Below, piece by piece: positions 1 to 8,911 of a DNA stretch of 64,000 bases (its first letter is position 1; each line of letters starts with the position of its first letter). Below the pieces are notes generated by a model. It saw only the letters and a list, made by a program, of their open reading frames with translations, searched no databases and was not told the DNA's origin. Position numbers and translations under genes: made by a program. This DNA is from Ferdinandcohnia sp036962705 (GTDB lineage: Bacteria; Bacillota; Bacilli; Bacillales; Bacillaceae_L): NCBI RefSeq assembly GCF_036962705.1, contig NZ_JBALOQ010000013.1, forward strand, positions 246,414-310,413, given 5' to 3'.

Positions 1-447
1 TCCAAGAGTCGTTATATCTCCAGAGCCACTGATTCCCTGGAATCCTGCAACGACAACGATTTTCCCTTCTTTTAGACGATCGCTTACTCTTGAAACTTCA
101 ATATTTTCAATGCGGGCATTACTATGTATAGCCTCAGTTTCAATACCAGCCTGCCAGCCAGTGTAAGATACAGATTCATACCCCTTTTCCTGAATTGCCA
201 TTGATAAAAGGGCGATTGTTACTTGTTCACCTGTACTTAACAACATATCCATCTCGCGTTTGCTTGGCGAGTTTGTAATTTCATTTGCTAAGCTTACTAG
301 CTGATCTGTTGTTTTACCCATTGCTGATACAACAACCACAACTTGGTTCCCTGCTTGCACTTCTTGAATAACACGATTAGCAACATTTTTAATTCTATCC
401 GGTGACCCTACTGAGGTGCCTCCAAATTTTTGTACGATGATCCCCAT
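1..447 (-). CDS. lysC: Aspartokinase (lysine-sensitive type), 3' part outside window
   Basis: The first 149 residues of an aspartokinase are visible; the gene runs off the left edge. It phosphorylates L-aspartate at the head of the lysine, threonine, methionine and diaminopimelate pathways. The N-terminus reads MGIIVQKFGGTSVG, the conserved KFGGTS nucleotide-binding motif of the family. It is followed by VVVVSAMGKTTD and a region close to B. subtilis LysC (SKREMDMLLSTGEQVT, YTGWQAG). The start at 447 follows a purine-rich stretch (GAAAGAGG) and lies just downstream of a lysine riboswitch, so expression should fall when lysine is plentiful. Identification is by family recall, not a search. Confidence 0.95.
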   Translation of the reverse strand, partial: MGIIVQKFGGTSVGSPDRIKNVANRVIQEVQAGNQVVVVVSAMGKTTDQLVSLANEITNSPSKREMDMLLSTGEQVTIALLSMAIQEKGYESVSYTGWQAGIETEAIHSNARIENIEVSRVSDRLKEGKIVVVAGFQGISGSGDITTLG

Positions 448-473
448 GCCCTCAACCTCTTTCTGAATATAAT

Positions 474-505
474 AAAAAACAGCAATGAGATTATCTCATT
501 GCTGT
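474..505 (-). terminator. Terminator of the lysine riboswitch expression platform
   Basis: On the minus strand a 12-bp perfect stem (ACAGCAATGAGA and its complement) with a 3-nt loop is followed by a run of six T. It lies between the riboswitch aptamer and the lysC start, where a lysine-stabilised terminator belongs. Confidence 0.9.
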
Positions 506-536
506 GATATACGTAAACAAAAAACGTGTCACATCG

Positions 537-703
537 TGAGATAGCTCTCCAAGATTAACTCATCTTGACAATCTTACGTCTCTTAAACATAAGACCAGCA
601 AAAAAGGTATGAGGCCTTTTTCACTTCGGCGAACTTTCCTTTCTGCAATAATCATAGGGGCTCATTCCCCTCCAATTGCATACTGATAAAGCTCGCTCCT
701 CTA
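537..703 (-). promoter_or_regulatory. Lysine riboswitch (L box)
   Basis: Read on the minus strand, the leader has the L-box landmarks in order: GAGGAGCGAGC, CAGTATG, GGGGAATGAGCCCC, AGAAAGGAAAGTTCGCCGAAGTG, a hairpin arm GGCCTCATACC, and a closing GAGAGCTATCTC. It ends about 30 bases before the intrinsic terminator and precedes lysC. Family knowledge: lysine binding favours termination. A perfect 8-bp inverted repeat (CACTTCAA, loop CGTA, TTGAAGTG) at 708-727 lies immediately 5' of the aptamer. Confidence 0.9.
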
Positions 704-745
704 TCATCACTTCAACGTATTGAAGTGTATATTATATTATTAAGG

Positions 746-774
746 ATTATATCAGAGTATTTTCAAAATAGCAA
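746..774 (-). promoter_or_regulatory. SigA-type promoter for lysC leader
   Basis: On the minus strand, TTGCTA (769-774), a 17-bp spacer and a perfect TATAAT (746-751) stand upstream of the lysine riboswitch. The -35 box lies four bases past the uvrC stop codon, so lysC is transcribed separately. Confidence 0.75.
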
Positions 775-777
775 CGC

Positions 778-2550
778 CTATTCCTTTAATTTTTCAAAGA
801 TGGCTTCAGCGGTTGGCCGAGGAATATTGGCTTGTTGGATTTCCTCTATGCTTGCTTCCTTCATTCTCTTGATTGAACCAAAATGCTTTAGCAATGCTTT
901 CTTTCGCTTATCCCCGACTCCTGGAATATCATCAAGTGCAGATTGAAAGGCACTTTTTCCACGAACTTGGCGATGGAAGGTAATGGCAAAGCGGTGCACT
1001 TCATCTTGAATCCGTTGAAGAAGATAAAACTCCTGGCTATTTCTTGGAAGTTCCACAATTTCAGGTGGGTCCCCAATCAACAACTCTGAAGTTCTATGCT
1101 TATCATCCTTCGCAAGTCCTGCTAACGGGATTTCTAAACCTAGCTCATTTTCTATAATATCCCTTACTGCAGCAAGATGACCTTTTCCTCCGTCAATGAC
1201 TATAAGATCTGGTAATGGAAGGTTTTCTTTGAGAGCGCGGCTGTATCTTCTCCGCACAACCTCCCTCATTGATTCATAATCATCAGGACCTTGCACCGAT
1301 TTAATTTTATATTTTCTATATTCCTTTTTATCCGGTTTTCCGTCCGTAAAAACAATCATTGCTGAAACAGGGTCTGTCCCTTGGATATTCGAGTTATCAA
1401 ATGCCTCAATCCGATGGGGGGTGTATATTCCCAATCTTTGACCTAAGTTTTCTACTGCCTTGATTGTCCGATCTTCATCACGCTCAATCAGAGCAAATTT
1501 CTCCGTTAAAGCGATTTTGGCATTTTTCCTTGCCAAGTCAACTAGTTGTTTTTTCTTCCCACGACTTGGCTGTTGTACATTTACCTCTAGTAATTGCTCA
1601 GCAATCTCATGATCAATCGAACTAGGAAGTAGAACTTCTTTTGGTTTAAAATGATTTTCTTTCAAATAGAATTGTCCCAGGAATGTTAAGAAATCTTGTT
1701 CTGGCTCATTATAAAATGGGAATAATGAAACATCCCTCTCTATTAATTTACCTTGACGAATGAAAAAGACTTGAACACACATCCAACCTTTATCATAGGA
1801 ATAACCGAATACATCACGATCAATAAAATCGGTCATCGTCATTTTCTGTTTTTCCATCGTTGTTTCGATATTTGTGATTTGATCGCGGTATTCTTTCGCT
1901 CTCTCAAAATCTAGTTCTTCCGAAGCTTTTAGCATTTTTTCAGTTAACTCATGCTTGATTTCTTTATATCCACCATTAAGAAAACGTATGATATCGTCTA
2001 CCATTTTTTTATTTGTTTCATCAGATACTTCATTCACACAAGGAGCAAGACATTGACCAATATGATAATACAAACAAACCTTATCTGGTAGAGTCGAACA
2101 TTTTCGTAAAGGATAAATCCGATCTAATAGCTTTTTTGTTTCATTTGCTGCTTGGACGTTCGGGTACGGGCCAAAATATTTCCCTTTATCCTTCTTAACT
2201 TTTCGTGTTATCAACAAACGAGGATGTTTCTCAGCGGTAATTTTAATAAAAGGATATGTCTTGTCATCCTTTAACATAATATTATATTTCGGATCATGCT
2301 TTTTTATTAAGTTGATTTCTAGTAGCAGAGCTTCAATATTTGAAGATGTTACGATATATTCAAAGTCCTCAATTTCATTTACAAGTCTCAAGGTTTTCCC
2401 ATCATGCGACCCTGTAAAATAAGACCGGACACGATTCTTTAATACTTTCGCTTTTCCCACATAAATAATGGTCCCTTGCCTGTCTTTCATTAAATAACAA
2501 CCAGGCTGGTCCGGTAGTATTGCTAATTTCTCTTTAAGATGATCGTGCAT
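778..2550 (-). CDS. uvrC: Excinuclease ABC subunit C
   Basis: UvrC makes both incisions beside bulky DNA lesions in the UvrABC nucleotide-excision repair complex. The 590-residue protein shows an N-terminal GIY-YIG nuclease domain (QPGCYLMKD...IYVGKAK, about residues 10-95). A UVR motif (EELDFERAKEYRDQI, about 200-235) contacts UvrB. The RNase H-like C-terminal nuclease has IEAFDNSNIQG and LIVIDGGKGHL, followed by a helix-hairpin-helix (IPGVGDKRKKALLKHFGS). I chose ATG at 2550 because GGAGTGG lies just upstream and homology begins there. An open frame continues 46 codons further upstream without homology. No clear terminator separates it from the lysC promoter. Confidence 0.97.
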   Translation of the reverse strand: MHDHLKEKLAILPDQPGCYLMKDRQGTIIYVGKAKVLKNRVRSYFTGSHDGKTLRLVNEIEDFEYIVTSSNIEALLLEINLIKKHDPKYNIMLKDDKTYPFIKITAEKHPRLLITRKVKKDKGKYFGPYPNVQAANETKKLLDRIYPLRKCSTLPDKVCLYYHIGQCLAPCVNEVSDETNKKMVDDIIRFLNGGYKEIKHELTEKMLKASEELDFERAKEYRDQITNIETTMEKQKMTMTDFIDRDVFGYSYDKGWMCVQVFFIRQGKLIERDVSLFPFYNEPEQDFLTFLGQFYLKENHFKPKEVLLPSSIDHEIAEQLLEVNVQQPSRGKKKQLVDLARKNAKIALTEKFALIERDEDRTIKAVENLGQRLGIYTPHRIEAFDNSNIQGTDPVSAMIVFTDGKPDKKEYRKYKIKSVQGPDDYESMREVVRRRYSRALKENLPLPDLIVIDGGKGHLAAVRDIIENELGLEIPLAGLAKDDKHRTSELLIGDPPEIVELPRNSQEFYLLQRIQDEVHRFAITFHRQVRGKSAFQSALDDIPGVGDKRKKALLKHFGSIKRMKEASIEEIQQANIPRPTAEAIFEKLKE

Positions 2551-2688
2551 ATTTACCACTCCATCTGTTATAAAATCTAATATACTTTGGTGCATCTGCG
2601 CCCAGTTAAGTCGTACATTATATTGTAACATTTTTTCGGAGAAGTTGTATGTGAAATAAAAGGAATTCCGTTGTTTAAATAAGAGCAA

Positions 2689-2717
2689 ACAAAAAAACAG
2701 CCGATGGCGGCTGTTTT
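2689..2717 (-). terminator. Rho-independent terminator of trxA
   Basis: A 10-bp stem (AAAACAGCCG and its complement) with an ATGG loop is followed by a T run on the minus strand. It lies just past the trxA stop. Confidence 0.9.
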
Positions 2718-2722
2718 AATGA

Positions 2723-3037
2723 TTAATAATGGTTAGCAAGTCTTTCAGCTAATGCTTCTTTTGGTTGGTAGCCAACTACTTTATCTACAACTTCACCGTT
2801 TTTGAATACAAGTAAAGTTGGGATGCTCATTACGCCAAACTTAGCTGCTGTTTCTTGGTTATCATCTACATCAAGTTTAACGATTTTCACTTTATCTCCA
2901 ATTTCAGTATCTAATTCTTCTAATACTGGAGCAATCATCTTACATGGTCCACACCAAGGTGCCCAGAAGTCTGCTAAAACTAATCCTTCTTTTGTTGCTG
3001 TGTCAAAACTTTGATCTGTTACGTTTGTAATAGCCAT
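2723..3037 (-). CDS. trxA: Thioredoxin
   Basis: Small cytoplasmic disulfide reductase of 104 residues, the normal family length. The active site WCGPC is at about residues 28-32, followed by the conserved cis-Pro segment (MSIPTLLVF). It is re-reduced by thioredoxin reductase and supplies electrons to ribonucleotide reductase, PAPS reductase and other targets. The start is supported by AGGAGGGG seven bases upstream. It is monocistronic, with its own terminator before uvrC and about 380 bp of upstream non-coding DNA. Confidence 0.98.
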   Translation of the reverse strand: MAITNVTDQSFDTATKEGLVLADFWAPWCGPCKMIAPVLEELDTEIGDKVKIVKLDVDDNQETAAKFGVMSIPTLLVFKNGEVVDKVVGYQPKEALAERLANHY

Positions 3038-3216
3038 TTTAACCCCTCCTAAATAAATTACAACTTTGAAATTCTACAAAGAGTATAACATCTCATTTTT
3101 AAATTTACGAATGATTTGCATTCAAAAAGAAAATGCTTTTTGAACAGATCTATCATACGTCATCATCTTACCCATTTTTTTCACCTGATATGTATGGAAA
3201 CAGAAGGTGACATATA

Positions 3217-3246
3217 GAAAAAGACGCCCAGAAGGACGTCTTTTTT
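3217..3246. terminator. Bidirectional terminator-like hairpin between etfA and trxA
   Basis: An AAAAGACG stem pairs with CGTCTTTT across a short loop, with A and T runs outside. It resembles an intrinsic terminator in either direction. The 3038-3416 gap otherwise holds no gene that I can see. Confidence 0.65.
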
Positions 3247-3340
3247 GCGTATTGCGGCGAGTAACAGCACTCCACATAGTGCCTTGCCGATAGGCGTGTC
3301 AACTCGACTTATGCAATTCAGCTCATCGCTTGATTAGTAT
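3247..3340. repeat. Structured intergenic patch, possible degenerate repeat
   Basis: GC-richer than its surroundings, with short inverted repeats (GCACT...AGTGC at about 3268-3284; GCC...GGC near 3282-3295). On the minus strand it contains GCATAAGTCGAG, resembling GCATAAGACGAG in the intergenic sequence at 15763-15884. Whether the two are related, or belong to a genome-wide repeat, cannot be settled from one window. Confidence 0.3.
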
Positions 3341-3385
3341 ACCATATTTTTTAAAAAGGTAAAATAGAAAAATTCCCCTAAATTA

Positions 3386-3407
3386 AAGCGAGCTAATTAG
3401 CTCGCTT
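3386..3407 (-). terminator. Probable etfA terminator
   Basis: A 22-bp perfect palindrome (AAGCGAGCTAA and complement) lies ten bases past the etfA stop. The T tract that follows on the minus strand is interrupted (TTTAATTT), so termination is likely but not textbook. Confidence 0.6.
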
Positions 3408-3416
3408 CACTTCACA

Positions 3417-4394
3417 TTATGCATTTACTTTTAATTTTTTAAACTCTTGCGTAAGCATTGGAACTACTTCAAAAAGGTCTCCAACAATTCCATAGTCCGC
3501 AACCTTGAAGATGTTTGCTTCTGGATCTTTGTTGATAGCAACGATAACTTTAGAGTTTGACATTCCGGCTAAGTGCTGGATTGCTCCCGAGATCCCACAA
3601 GCAATATATAGGTCTGGCGTTACAACCTTACCAGTTTGACCAATTTGAAGGGAGTAGTCACAGTAATCAGCATCACATGCACCGCGGGAAGCACCTACAG
3701 CTCCACCAAGAACTGTTGCTAATTCTTTTAATGGTTCAAACCCCTCAGCACTTTTCACTCCACGTCCGCCTGCAATCACAACCTTCGCTTCAGACAAGTC
3801 AACACCTTCAGTTGCCTTCCGCACAACTTCTTTTACAATTGTACGTAAATCTTTAATGTCAACTGCTAGAGAAGAAACTTCTCCAGAACGTGACTCGTCT
3901 TTTTCAAGTGGGGAAATATTGTTTGGACGAACACTTGCAATCATTAATCCGTCCGTCACAATTTTCTTTTCAAATGCTTTACCTGAATAAATTGGACGAG
4001 TAAAGACAATGTTTCCACCAGCAATTTCAATAGCCATTACGTCTGAAATCAAACCTGAATTGAGTTTACCTGCAATTTTTGGTGATAGGTCCTTACCTAA
4101 TGCTGTGTGTCCAAATACTAAACCCTCTGGTGATTCGGCATCAATTGCAGCTAGTAAGGCTTGTGAGTAGCCATCCGGAGTATATGAACCTAATTTTGCA
4201 TCTTCTACAGTTACAACTCTGTCTGCACCATAATGGATTAATTCATTTGCTAATGAGTTTACAGAATCACCAACTAAAACTGCAACTACCTCGCCACCTT
4301 CTGCTACTGTTTTCCCGGCCGCAATAGCTTCAAAAGATACGTTACGTAACGCACCATCACGTGCTTCCCCTAGAACTAAAACTTTTCTTGACAT
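3417..4394 (-). CDS. etfA: Electron transfer flavoprotein alpha subunit
   Basis: Together with EtfB this forms the FAD-containing heterodimer that takes electrons from acyl-CoA dehydrogenases into the respiratory chain. The protein has 325 residues, the usual length. The C-terminal FAD domain is clear: GGRGVKSAEGFEPL, LGGAVGASRGACDADY, and QIGQTGKVVTPDLYIACGIS. The N-terminal domain matches EtfA (LVLGEARDGALRNVSFE). It lies directly downstream of etfB, with fadB further upstream, as in the B. subtilis fatty-acid degradation operon. Confidence 0.97.
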   Translation of the reverse strand: MSRKVLVLGEARDGALRNVSFEAIAAGKTVAEGGEVVAVLVGDSVNSLANELIHYGADRVVTVEDAKLGSYTPDGYSQALLAAIDAESPEGLVFGHTALGKDLSPKIAGKLNSGLISDVMAIEIAGGNIVFTRPIYSGKAFEKKIVTDGLMIASVRPNNISPLEKDESRSGEVSSLAVDIKDLRTIVKEVVRKATEGVDLSEAKVVIAGGRGVKSAEGFEPLKELATVLGGAVGASRGACDADYCDYSLQIGQTGKVVTPDLYIACGISGAIQHLAGMSNSKVIVAINKDPEANIFKVADYGIVGDLFEVVPMLTQEFKKLKVNA

Positions 4395-4457
4395 TATGCG
4401 TAACCCCCTAGATTAGTTGAGTAATTTTTGAAATCGGATACAAAAACTACGATTAAG

Positions 4458-5234
4458 TTATACGACCTTTGCTTCATTATGAAGAAGTGATACTAATTCT
4501 TTGACCTGATCTTCTAACTCACCTTCAAGCACTCTACCAGCTTCTTTTTTAGGTGGAAGATAGATTTCAATTGTTTTTGTTTTTGCTTCTACATCACCTT
4601 CATCTAGATCTAAATCATCTAACTCTAGCTCATCAAGTGGCTTTTTCTTCGCTTTCATAATTCCAGGTAAAGACGGGTAGCGAGGCTCATTTAAACCTTG
4701 TTGACAAGTTACAAGTAATGGTAAAGAAGTCTCAATAACCTCAGAGTCTCCTTCAACATCTCTGACTACAGTTACTTTTGAACCGTCAATCTCAAGTTTT
4801 GTAATTGTTGTTACATAAGGAATATCTAAAATTTCTGCAACACGTGGACCTACCTGACCTGAGCCTCCATCGATTGCCACATTACCACCTAAAATGAGAT
4901 CGGCATCCTTATCTTTTAAATATTCAGCTAAAATTTTTGCAGTTGTAAACTGGTCTCCATCTTCGAGATCATCTTCTGTATTAATCATTACGGCTTTATC
5001 AGCACCCATTGCTAATGCTGTACGTAATTCTTTATCGGCTTCATCAGTCGTAGCAACTGTTACAACTGTTACTTCTCCACCGTTTGCGTCACGAAGTCGG
5101 ATTGCTTCTTCAACCGCATATTCGTCATATGGGTTAATAATAAATTCAGCACCATCTTCACTGATTTGTCCATTGTTTACAACGATTTTTTCTTCTGTAT
5201 CAAATGTTCTCTTCAAAATAACAAAGATGTTCAT
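4458..5234 (-). CDS. etfB: Electron transfer flavoprotein beta subunit
   Basis: Partner of EtfA in electron transfer from beta-oxidation. The 258-residue protein carries the EtfB signature around ADLILGGNVAIDGGSGQVGPRVAE (adenosine-binding region) and the N-terminus MNIFVILKRTFDTEEKI. A good ribosome site (TAGGAGGG) precedes the ATG at 5234. It lies 63 bp upstream of etfA and 78 bp downstream of fadB on the same strand, and is probably co-transcribed with both. Confidence 0.97.
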   Translation of the reverse strand: MNIFVILKRTFDTEEKIVVNNGQISEDGAEFIINPYDEYAVEEAIRLRDANGGEVTVVTVATTDEADKELRTALAMGADKAVMINTEDDLEDGDQFTTAKILAEYLKDKDADLILGGNVAIDGGSGQVGPRVAEILDIPYVTTITKLEIDGSKVTVVRDVEGDSEVIETSLPLLVTCQQGLNEPRYPSLPGIMKAKKKPLDELELDDLDLDEGDVEAKTKTIEIYLPPKKEAGRVLEGELEDQVKELVSLLHNEAKVV

Positions 5235-5312
5235 GTGTTTCCCTCCTAAGGTAATGTGCTTTATGGTGAAAGTCTATTAGTCTTGTAATCCATAATAAAA
5301 ACTAGTTATCTA

Positions 5313-6086
5313 TTAATTCCCTTTAAACGTTGGCTGACGTTTTTCAATGAAGGCAGATATTCCTTCTTGCCCATCGCGAGAAACAAACATTTCACCAAAT
5401 AATACAGCCTCTCGTTGAACTGTTGCTTCATATTGTTCAGTCTTCATTAAATTTAATAATTCAATAGAGGCTTTTATAGAGACAGGGCTTTTCAGAGCAA
5501 TTTTCTTTGCAATCGCCAATGTTTCCTCATGAAGGCTTTCTTCAGGGAATGCCTGATTTGCCAATCCATACTGGACAGCTTCTATCCCGCTTATTGGGTC
5601 ACTTGTCCAAAGCATTTGAGCTGCTTTTGCAACTCCCACATAGCGCGGCAACCGTGCAGTACCCGCAAATCCAGGAATAAGTCCTAACTGCAACTCAGGT
5701 AAACCAAGCTTTGCCTTTTCACTTACGAGACGGAAGTGACATGCCATTGCTAACTCTAGGCCACCACCTAAGGCTGTTCCATGTATACTTGCAATAATCG
5801 GTTTTGGGAATCGTTCCATTCTTTCAAATAAGCTTTGACCCTGTCTAGCAAGATTTGAAAATTCTTCACCAGAATTAATTGTTGTAAACTCTTTTATATC
5901 AGCCCCTGCAGAGAAGAATCTCCCTTCGCCATGAATAACCAACACTCGTACAGCATCATTAGACTCTATTGTTTCCAGTAAGCTTGTAAGCTCTTTCAAA
6001 ACAGCAGTTGATAATGCATTTGCTGGAGGACGATTAAAGGCAATAGTGGCGATACACTCATCTATTTTCACTTTTAAAAACTCCAT
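5313..6086 (-). CDS. fadB: Enoyl-CoA hydratase (crotonase family), fatty acid degradation
   Basis: Crotonase-fold enzyme hydrating trans-2-enoyl-CoA in beta-oxidation, 257 residues. Oxyanion-hole segments GEGRFFSAGADIKEF and GTALGGGLELAMACH are visible, as is the catalytic region LGLPELQLGLIPGFAGT. Two ATG codons compete. The one at 6092 is a single base from the AGGAGG ribosome site, while the one at 6086 is seven bases away, so I chose 6086. A copy of the stop-docked repeat (6131-6380) fills the gap to fadR upstream. The name follows the B. subtilis neighbour of fadR and etfB. Confidence 0.92.
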   Translation of the reverse strand: MEFLKVKIDECIATIAFNRPPANALSTAVLKELTSLLETIESNDAVRVLVIHGEGRFFSAGADIKEFTTINSGEEFSNLARQGQSLFERMERFPKPIIASIHGTALGGGLELAMACHFRLVSEKAKLGLPELQLGLIPGFAGTARLPRYVGVAKAAQMLWTSDPISGIEAVQYGLANQAFPEESLHEETLAIAKKIALKSPVSIKASIELLNLMKTEQYEATVQREAVLFGEMFVSRDGQEGISAFIEKRQPTFKGN

Positions 6087-6130
6087 CTGCATCCCTCCTA
6101 ATTATGTATATGTATGTAACACACCTCAAT

Positions 6131-6380
6131 CAAATGCGCCTTAGCGTATTTGCGCCCGATTTTTTTAGGCCCAAACGAGGTGGGTCACAAAGACGTTGCC
6201 ACATGAAGTGGCGTACTTAGTCTTTGATCTTATGCTCGAAAAATTTCCTTTGAAAAATCGTGGCATCCGCCTGAGGCTTTAACTTTATTCAGCCAAGGTT
6301 TGAACCCCAAGACATGTTGTTTATCCTTATTGCATTTTGGTACCTCTATATAGTTTAGGGACCCCTGCTGAATAAAGTTA
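6131..6380 (-). repeat. Intergenic structured repeat, copy 1 (long form)
   Basis: A 250-bp full-length member of the eight-copy family. Reading the minus strand, it starts four bases after the fadR TAG with TAACTTTATTCAG. After a variable loop comes CTGAATAAAGTTA, then the AAGCCT...GGCGGATGCCACGATTTTT module with three nested hairpins. It ends in CAAATACGC...GCGCATTTG, 44 bp before the fadB start. It therefore lies inside a likely fadR-fadB transcript. No ORF is present. Confidence 0.9.
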
Positions 6381-6384
6381 ATAA

Positions 6385-6975
6385 CTAGAGGTGTATCTTC
6401 CCACAACCATTCACTAATAAGGCATGAACATCTTTTGCCAAGGTAGGCAAATCATATTTTTGTTCATTCATGACCCATGTGGTTGCTGTTTCATCAATTG
6501 AGCCAAATATCATTTGTCTTGCCAACCGAACATCAAGGTTTGGATTAAACTCACCGTTTTCTTTCCCAAATTGGATAATGGAGTCGATTGTGCTTAAGTA
6601 TCCTTTTAGGACTTCATTAATTCGGTGACGTAATTCCTTATTTGATTGTCTTAATTCAAGCTGTGTAACGATTGCAAGGTGATGATCGGCAGATAAAAGC
6701 TCAAAATGTTTTTCTACTAATGTTAATAACTTCTCTGCCGCACTCGATTTTCCTGCTATTTCAGCATCAATTTTTTCAATAAATTCGCCCATCTTTTCTT
6801 GGAATAACGAAACAAGAATATCTTCTTTGTTTTTAAAATAAAGATAAATCGTGCCGTCTGCCACGCCTGCTTGTTTAGCAATTCTTGAGACCTGGGATTG
6901 ATGATAGCCATTTTCTGCAATGACAACTACCGCTGCGTCTATGATTTGCTTGTATTTTGGTTTTGTATTTTTCAA
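6385..6975 (-). CDS. fadR: TetR-family repressor of fatty acid degradation
   Basis: FadR represses beta-oxidation genes and is released by long-chain acyl-CoA (known for B. subtilis). The 196-residue protein begins with a TetR helix-turn-helix (YHQSQVSRIAKQAGVADGTIYLYFKNKEDIL, about residues 20-50), nearly identical to B. subtilis FadR. It then has an effector-binding half ending MIFGSIDETATTWVMNEQKYDL. I chose TTG at 6975, seven bases after GAAAGGAAG. A longer frame would start inside the FadR operator at 6998-7017 and is rejected. Unlike the B. subtilis operon headed by lcfA, this gene has its own promoter and a terminator lies between lcfA and fadR. Confidence 0.95.
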   Translation of the reverse strand: MKNTKPKYKQIIDAAVVVIAENGYHQSQVSRIAKQAGVADGTIYLYFKNKEDILVSLFQEKMGEFIEKIDAEIAGKSSAAEKLLTLVEKHFELLSADHHLAIVTQLELRQSNKELRHRINEVLKGYLSTIDSIIQFGKENGEFNPNLDVRLARQMIFGSIDETATTWVMNEQKYDLPTLAKDVHALLVNGCGKIHL

Positions 6976-6997
6976 GATCTTACTTCCTTTCAGAAAA

Positions 6998-7017
6998 ATG
7001 AATGAATAGTCATTCAT
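6998..7017. promoter_or_regulatory. FadR operator
   Basis: A TGAATGA half-site and TCATTCA half-site in exact palindromic arrangement match the FadR box of B. subtilis. It covers the expected transcription start, just downstream of the fadR -10 box, implying autorepression of fadR and probably of fadB-etfBA. Confidence 0.9.
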
Positions 7018-7023
7018 AATTCT

Positions 7024-7052
7024 ATAATAAAACCAAATGGAACAACTGTCAA
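7024..7052 (-). promoter_or_regulatory. SigA-type promoter of fadR
   Basis: Minus strand TTGACA (7047-7052), 17-bp spacer, TATTAT (7024-7029). The FadR operator follows seven bases later. Confidence 0.85.
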
Positions 7053-7104
7053 GATTATCTTATGTAATTTGACTTGTTTCCCGTTCGCTCTTTTTTATTT
7101 TAAT

Positions 7105-7136
7105 AGAAAAAAGAGCCATAGGCTTACGTCTGGCTC
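7105..7136 (-). terminator. Rho-independent terminator of lcfA
   Basis: GAGCCA/TGGCTC stem followed on the minus strand by a T run, between the lcfA stop and the fadR promoter. It separates lcfA from fadR transcription. Confidence 0.8.
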
Positions 7137-7190
7137 GACAAATATCTTATGTTTTTACATAGATGTCTTTAGAGCTGATCGTCCTAATTA

Positions 7191-8879
7191 TTAATTGATT
7201 TTTGTTAGTTTTTCCTTTTCTTCATCCACTAATACTCGTCGCAGTACTTTTCCAACGATTGTTTTAGGTAATTCTTTTCTAAATTCATATACTCTCGGAA
7301 CTTTATAAGCAGCCAGATGTTTACGGCAATGTGTATCAAGTTCCTCTTCTGTGCATTGCTGACCTTCTTTTAATACAACATATGCCTTAACTGTTTCACC
7401 ACGATATGGATCAGGAATTCCCGCAACAACAGCCTCTTGAATCTTTTCATGTTCAAAAAGAACTTCCTCAACTTCTCGTGGGTAAATATTAAATCCACCC
7501 GCATTGATCATATCCTTTTTGCGATCTACTACATAGAAATATCCGTCCTCATCCATATAGCCCAAGTCACCTGTTAATAACCAGCCATTCCGGAATGTTG
7601 CCTCAGTTTCATCTGGATTATTCCAATATCCTCTCATAACCTGAGGACCTTTTACCGCGATTTCTCCAATTTCACCAAATTCTGCAGGCTCTCCCGTTTC
7701 CATGGAAAGCACAGCTGCATCAGTGTCTGGCCATGGTAATCCGATACTACCATTTATCCGATGACCCCAAAGTAAGTTCGCATGCGTTACAGGTGAGGCT
7801 TCCGATAAACCATATCCTTCTACAAGTTTTCCACCTGTTATTTTTTCAAACTGTTCTTGAACTTCAAGTGGCAATGCTGCTGAACCACTAATACAAGAAT
7901 CAATTGAGGATAAATCATATTTTTTAAGGTCAGGATGATTCAATAGCCCAATGTACATAGTTGGTGCCCCTGGGAATAAAGTGGGTCTCAGTTTATGAAT
8001 TGTTTTTAATGTGTCACCTGCATCGAATTTTGGCAACAGGATCATTTTTGCTGCCATCATAATTGAAAGGTTTAACACGGTCGTCATCCCGTATACATGG
8101 AAAAATGGCAAAATCCCTAAAACGGTCTCTTCTCCTTTTTTACATTTATACATCCATTTTGAACACATTAATGTATTTGCTACCAAATTTCGATGTGTTA
8201 GCATTACGCCCTTTGGAAAACCTGTAGTTCCCCCTGTATATTGTAACAATGCCAGGTCTTCTTCAGGATCAATCTCAATTTCGATTTCTTTTGCTTCCGA
8301 ATTCTTAATAATTTCTCTTAGTAAGTGATTCGTTCCCTCGTGTTCAACTTTTACTACAATTCCATATTGTTTCTTTTGAATGAAAGGATAAATCAAATTT
8401 TTAGGGAAGGGTAGATATTCTTTAATTTCTGTCACAATGATGTGCTCAAGTTGTGTTAGCGCTTTCACTTTTGAGACACGTGGAAAAAGGATATCCAATG
8501 TAATGATTGCTTTCGAACCTGAATCCTTTAGATGATATTCAAGTTCTCTTTCTGTATACAAAGGATTTGTCTGGACAACAATTGCACCAGAAAATAGTAC
8601 ACCATAATAGGCAATAACACCCTGTGGACAGTTAGGCAACATGATGGCAATACGGTCTCCCTTTTTAATGCCTTGTTCCACTAAATAGTTTGCAAGCTTC
8701 AAAGATTCTTCGTACACTTGCGAAAAAGTTAATTCTTTTCCTTGAAAATGAACTGCAGTCTTCGCATGAAATTCATTTGCTGTTCGTTTCAAATACGTTT
8801 GAACTGGAATGTTTTCGTATTCAAGTTCATGTGGAATTTCCTCCGGATAATTGGCTAACCACGGCCTTTCAAACTCCAT
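7191..8879 (-). CDS. lcfA: Long-chain fatty acid CoA ligase
   Basis: Activates long-chain fatty acids to acyl-CoA with ATP, the entry step of beta-oxidation. The 562-residue protein shows the AMP-binding signature LLQYTGGTTGFPKG at residues 211-224. Further motifs are GYGLSEASPVT, LLTGDLGYMDEDGYFYVVDRKKDMI and the C-terminal lysine motif KELPKTIVGKVLRR. AGGGAGG lies eight bases upstream of ATG 8879. It has its own strong promoter with a perfect 25-bp palindrome across the -10 region. Upstream lies the DUF350 gene group, separated by a terminator. Confidence 0.96.
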   Translation of the reverse strand: MEFERPWLANYPEEIPHELEYENIPVQTYLKRTANEFHAKTAVHFQGKELTFSQVYEESLKLANYLVEQGIKKGDRIAIMLPNCPQGVIAYYGVLFSGAIVVQTNPLYTERELEYHLKDSGSKAIITLDILFPRVSKVKALTQLEHIIVTEIKEYLPFPKNLIYPFIQKKQYGIVVKVEHEGTNHLLREIIKNSEAKEIEIEIDPEEDLALLQYTGGTTGFPKGVMLTHRNLVANTLMCSKWMYKCKKGEETVLGILPFFHVYGMTTVLNLSIMMAAKMILLPKFDAGDTLKTIHKLRPTLFPGAPTMYIGLLNHPDLKKYDLSSIDSCISGSAALPLEVQEQFEKITGGKLVEGYGLSEASPVTHANLLWGHRINGSIGLPWPDTDAAVLSMETGEPAEFGEIGEIAVKGPQVMRGYWNNPDETEATFRNGWLLTGDLGYMDEDGYFYVVDRKKDMINAGGFNIYPREVEEVLFEHEKIQEAVVAGIPDPYRGETVKAYVVLKEGQQCTEEELDTHCRKHLAAYKVPRVYEFRKELPKTIVGKVLRRVLVDEEKEKLTKIN

Positions 8880-8911
8880 CCTAAAACCTCCCTTATAAAT
8901 TTTGTGCCTGC

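Noticed and set aside
1..447. lysC pseudogene
   Set aside because: The gene is cut by the window edge, not broken; the visible 149 codons are intact.
3557..3856. Plus-strand ORFs opposite etfA and other housekeeping genes
   Set aside because: Antisense shadows of conserved genes, low-complexity Leu/His/Gln translations, no ribosome sites.
6998..7017. Start of fadR at 7017
   Set aside because: That codon is part of the FadR operator at the transcription start; TTG 6975 has a ribosome site and matches the homologous N-terminus.
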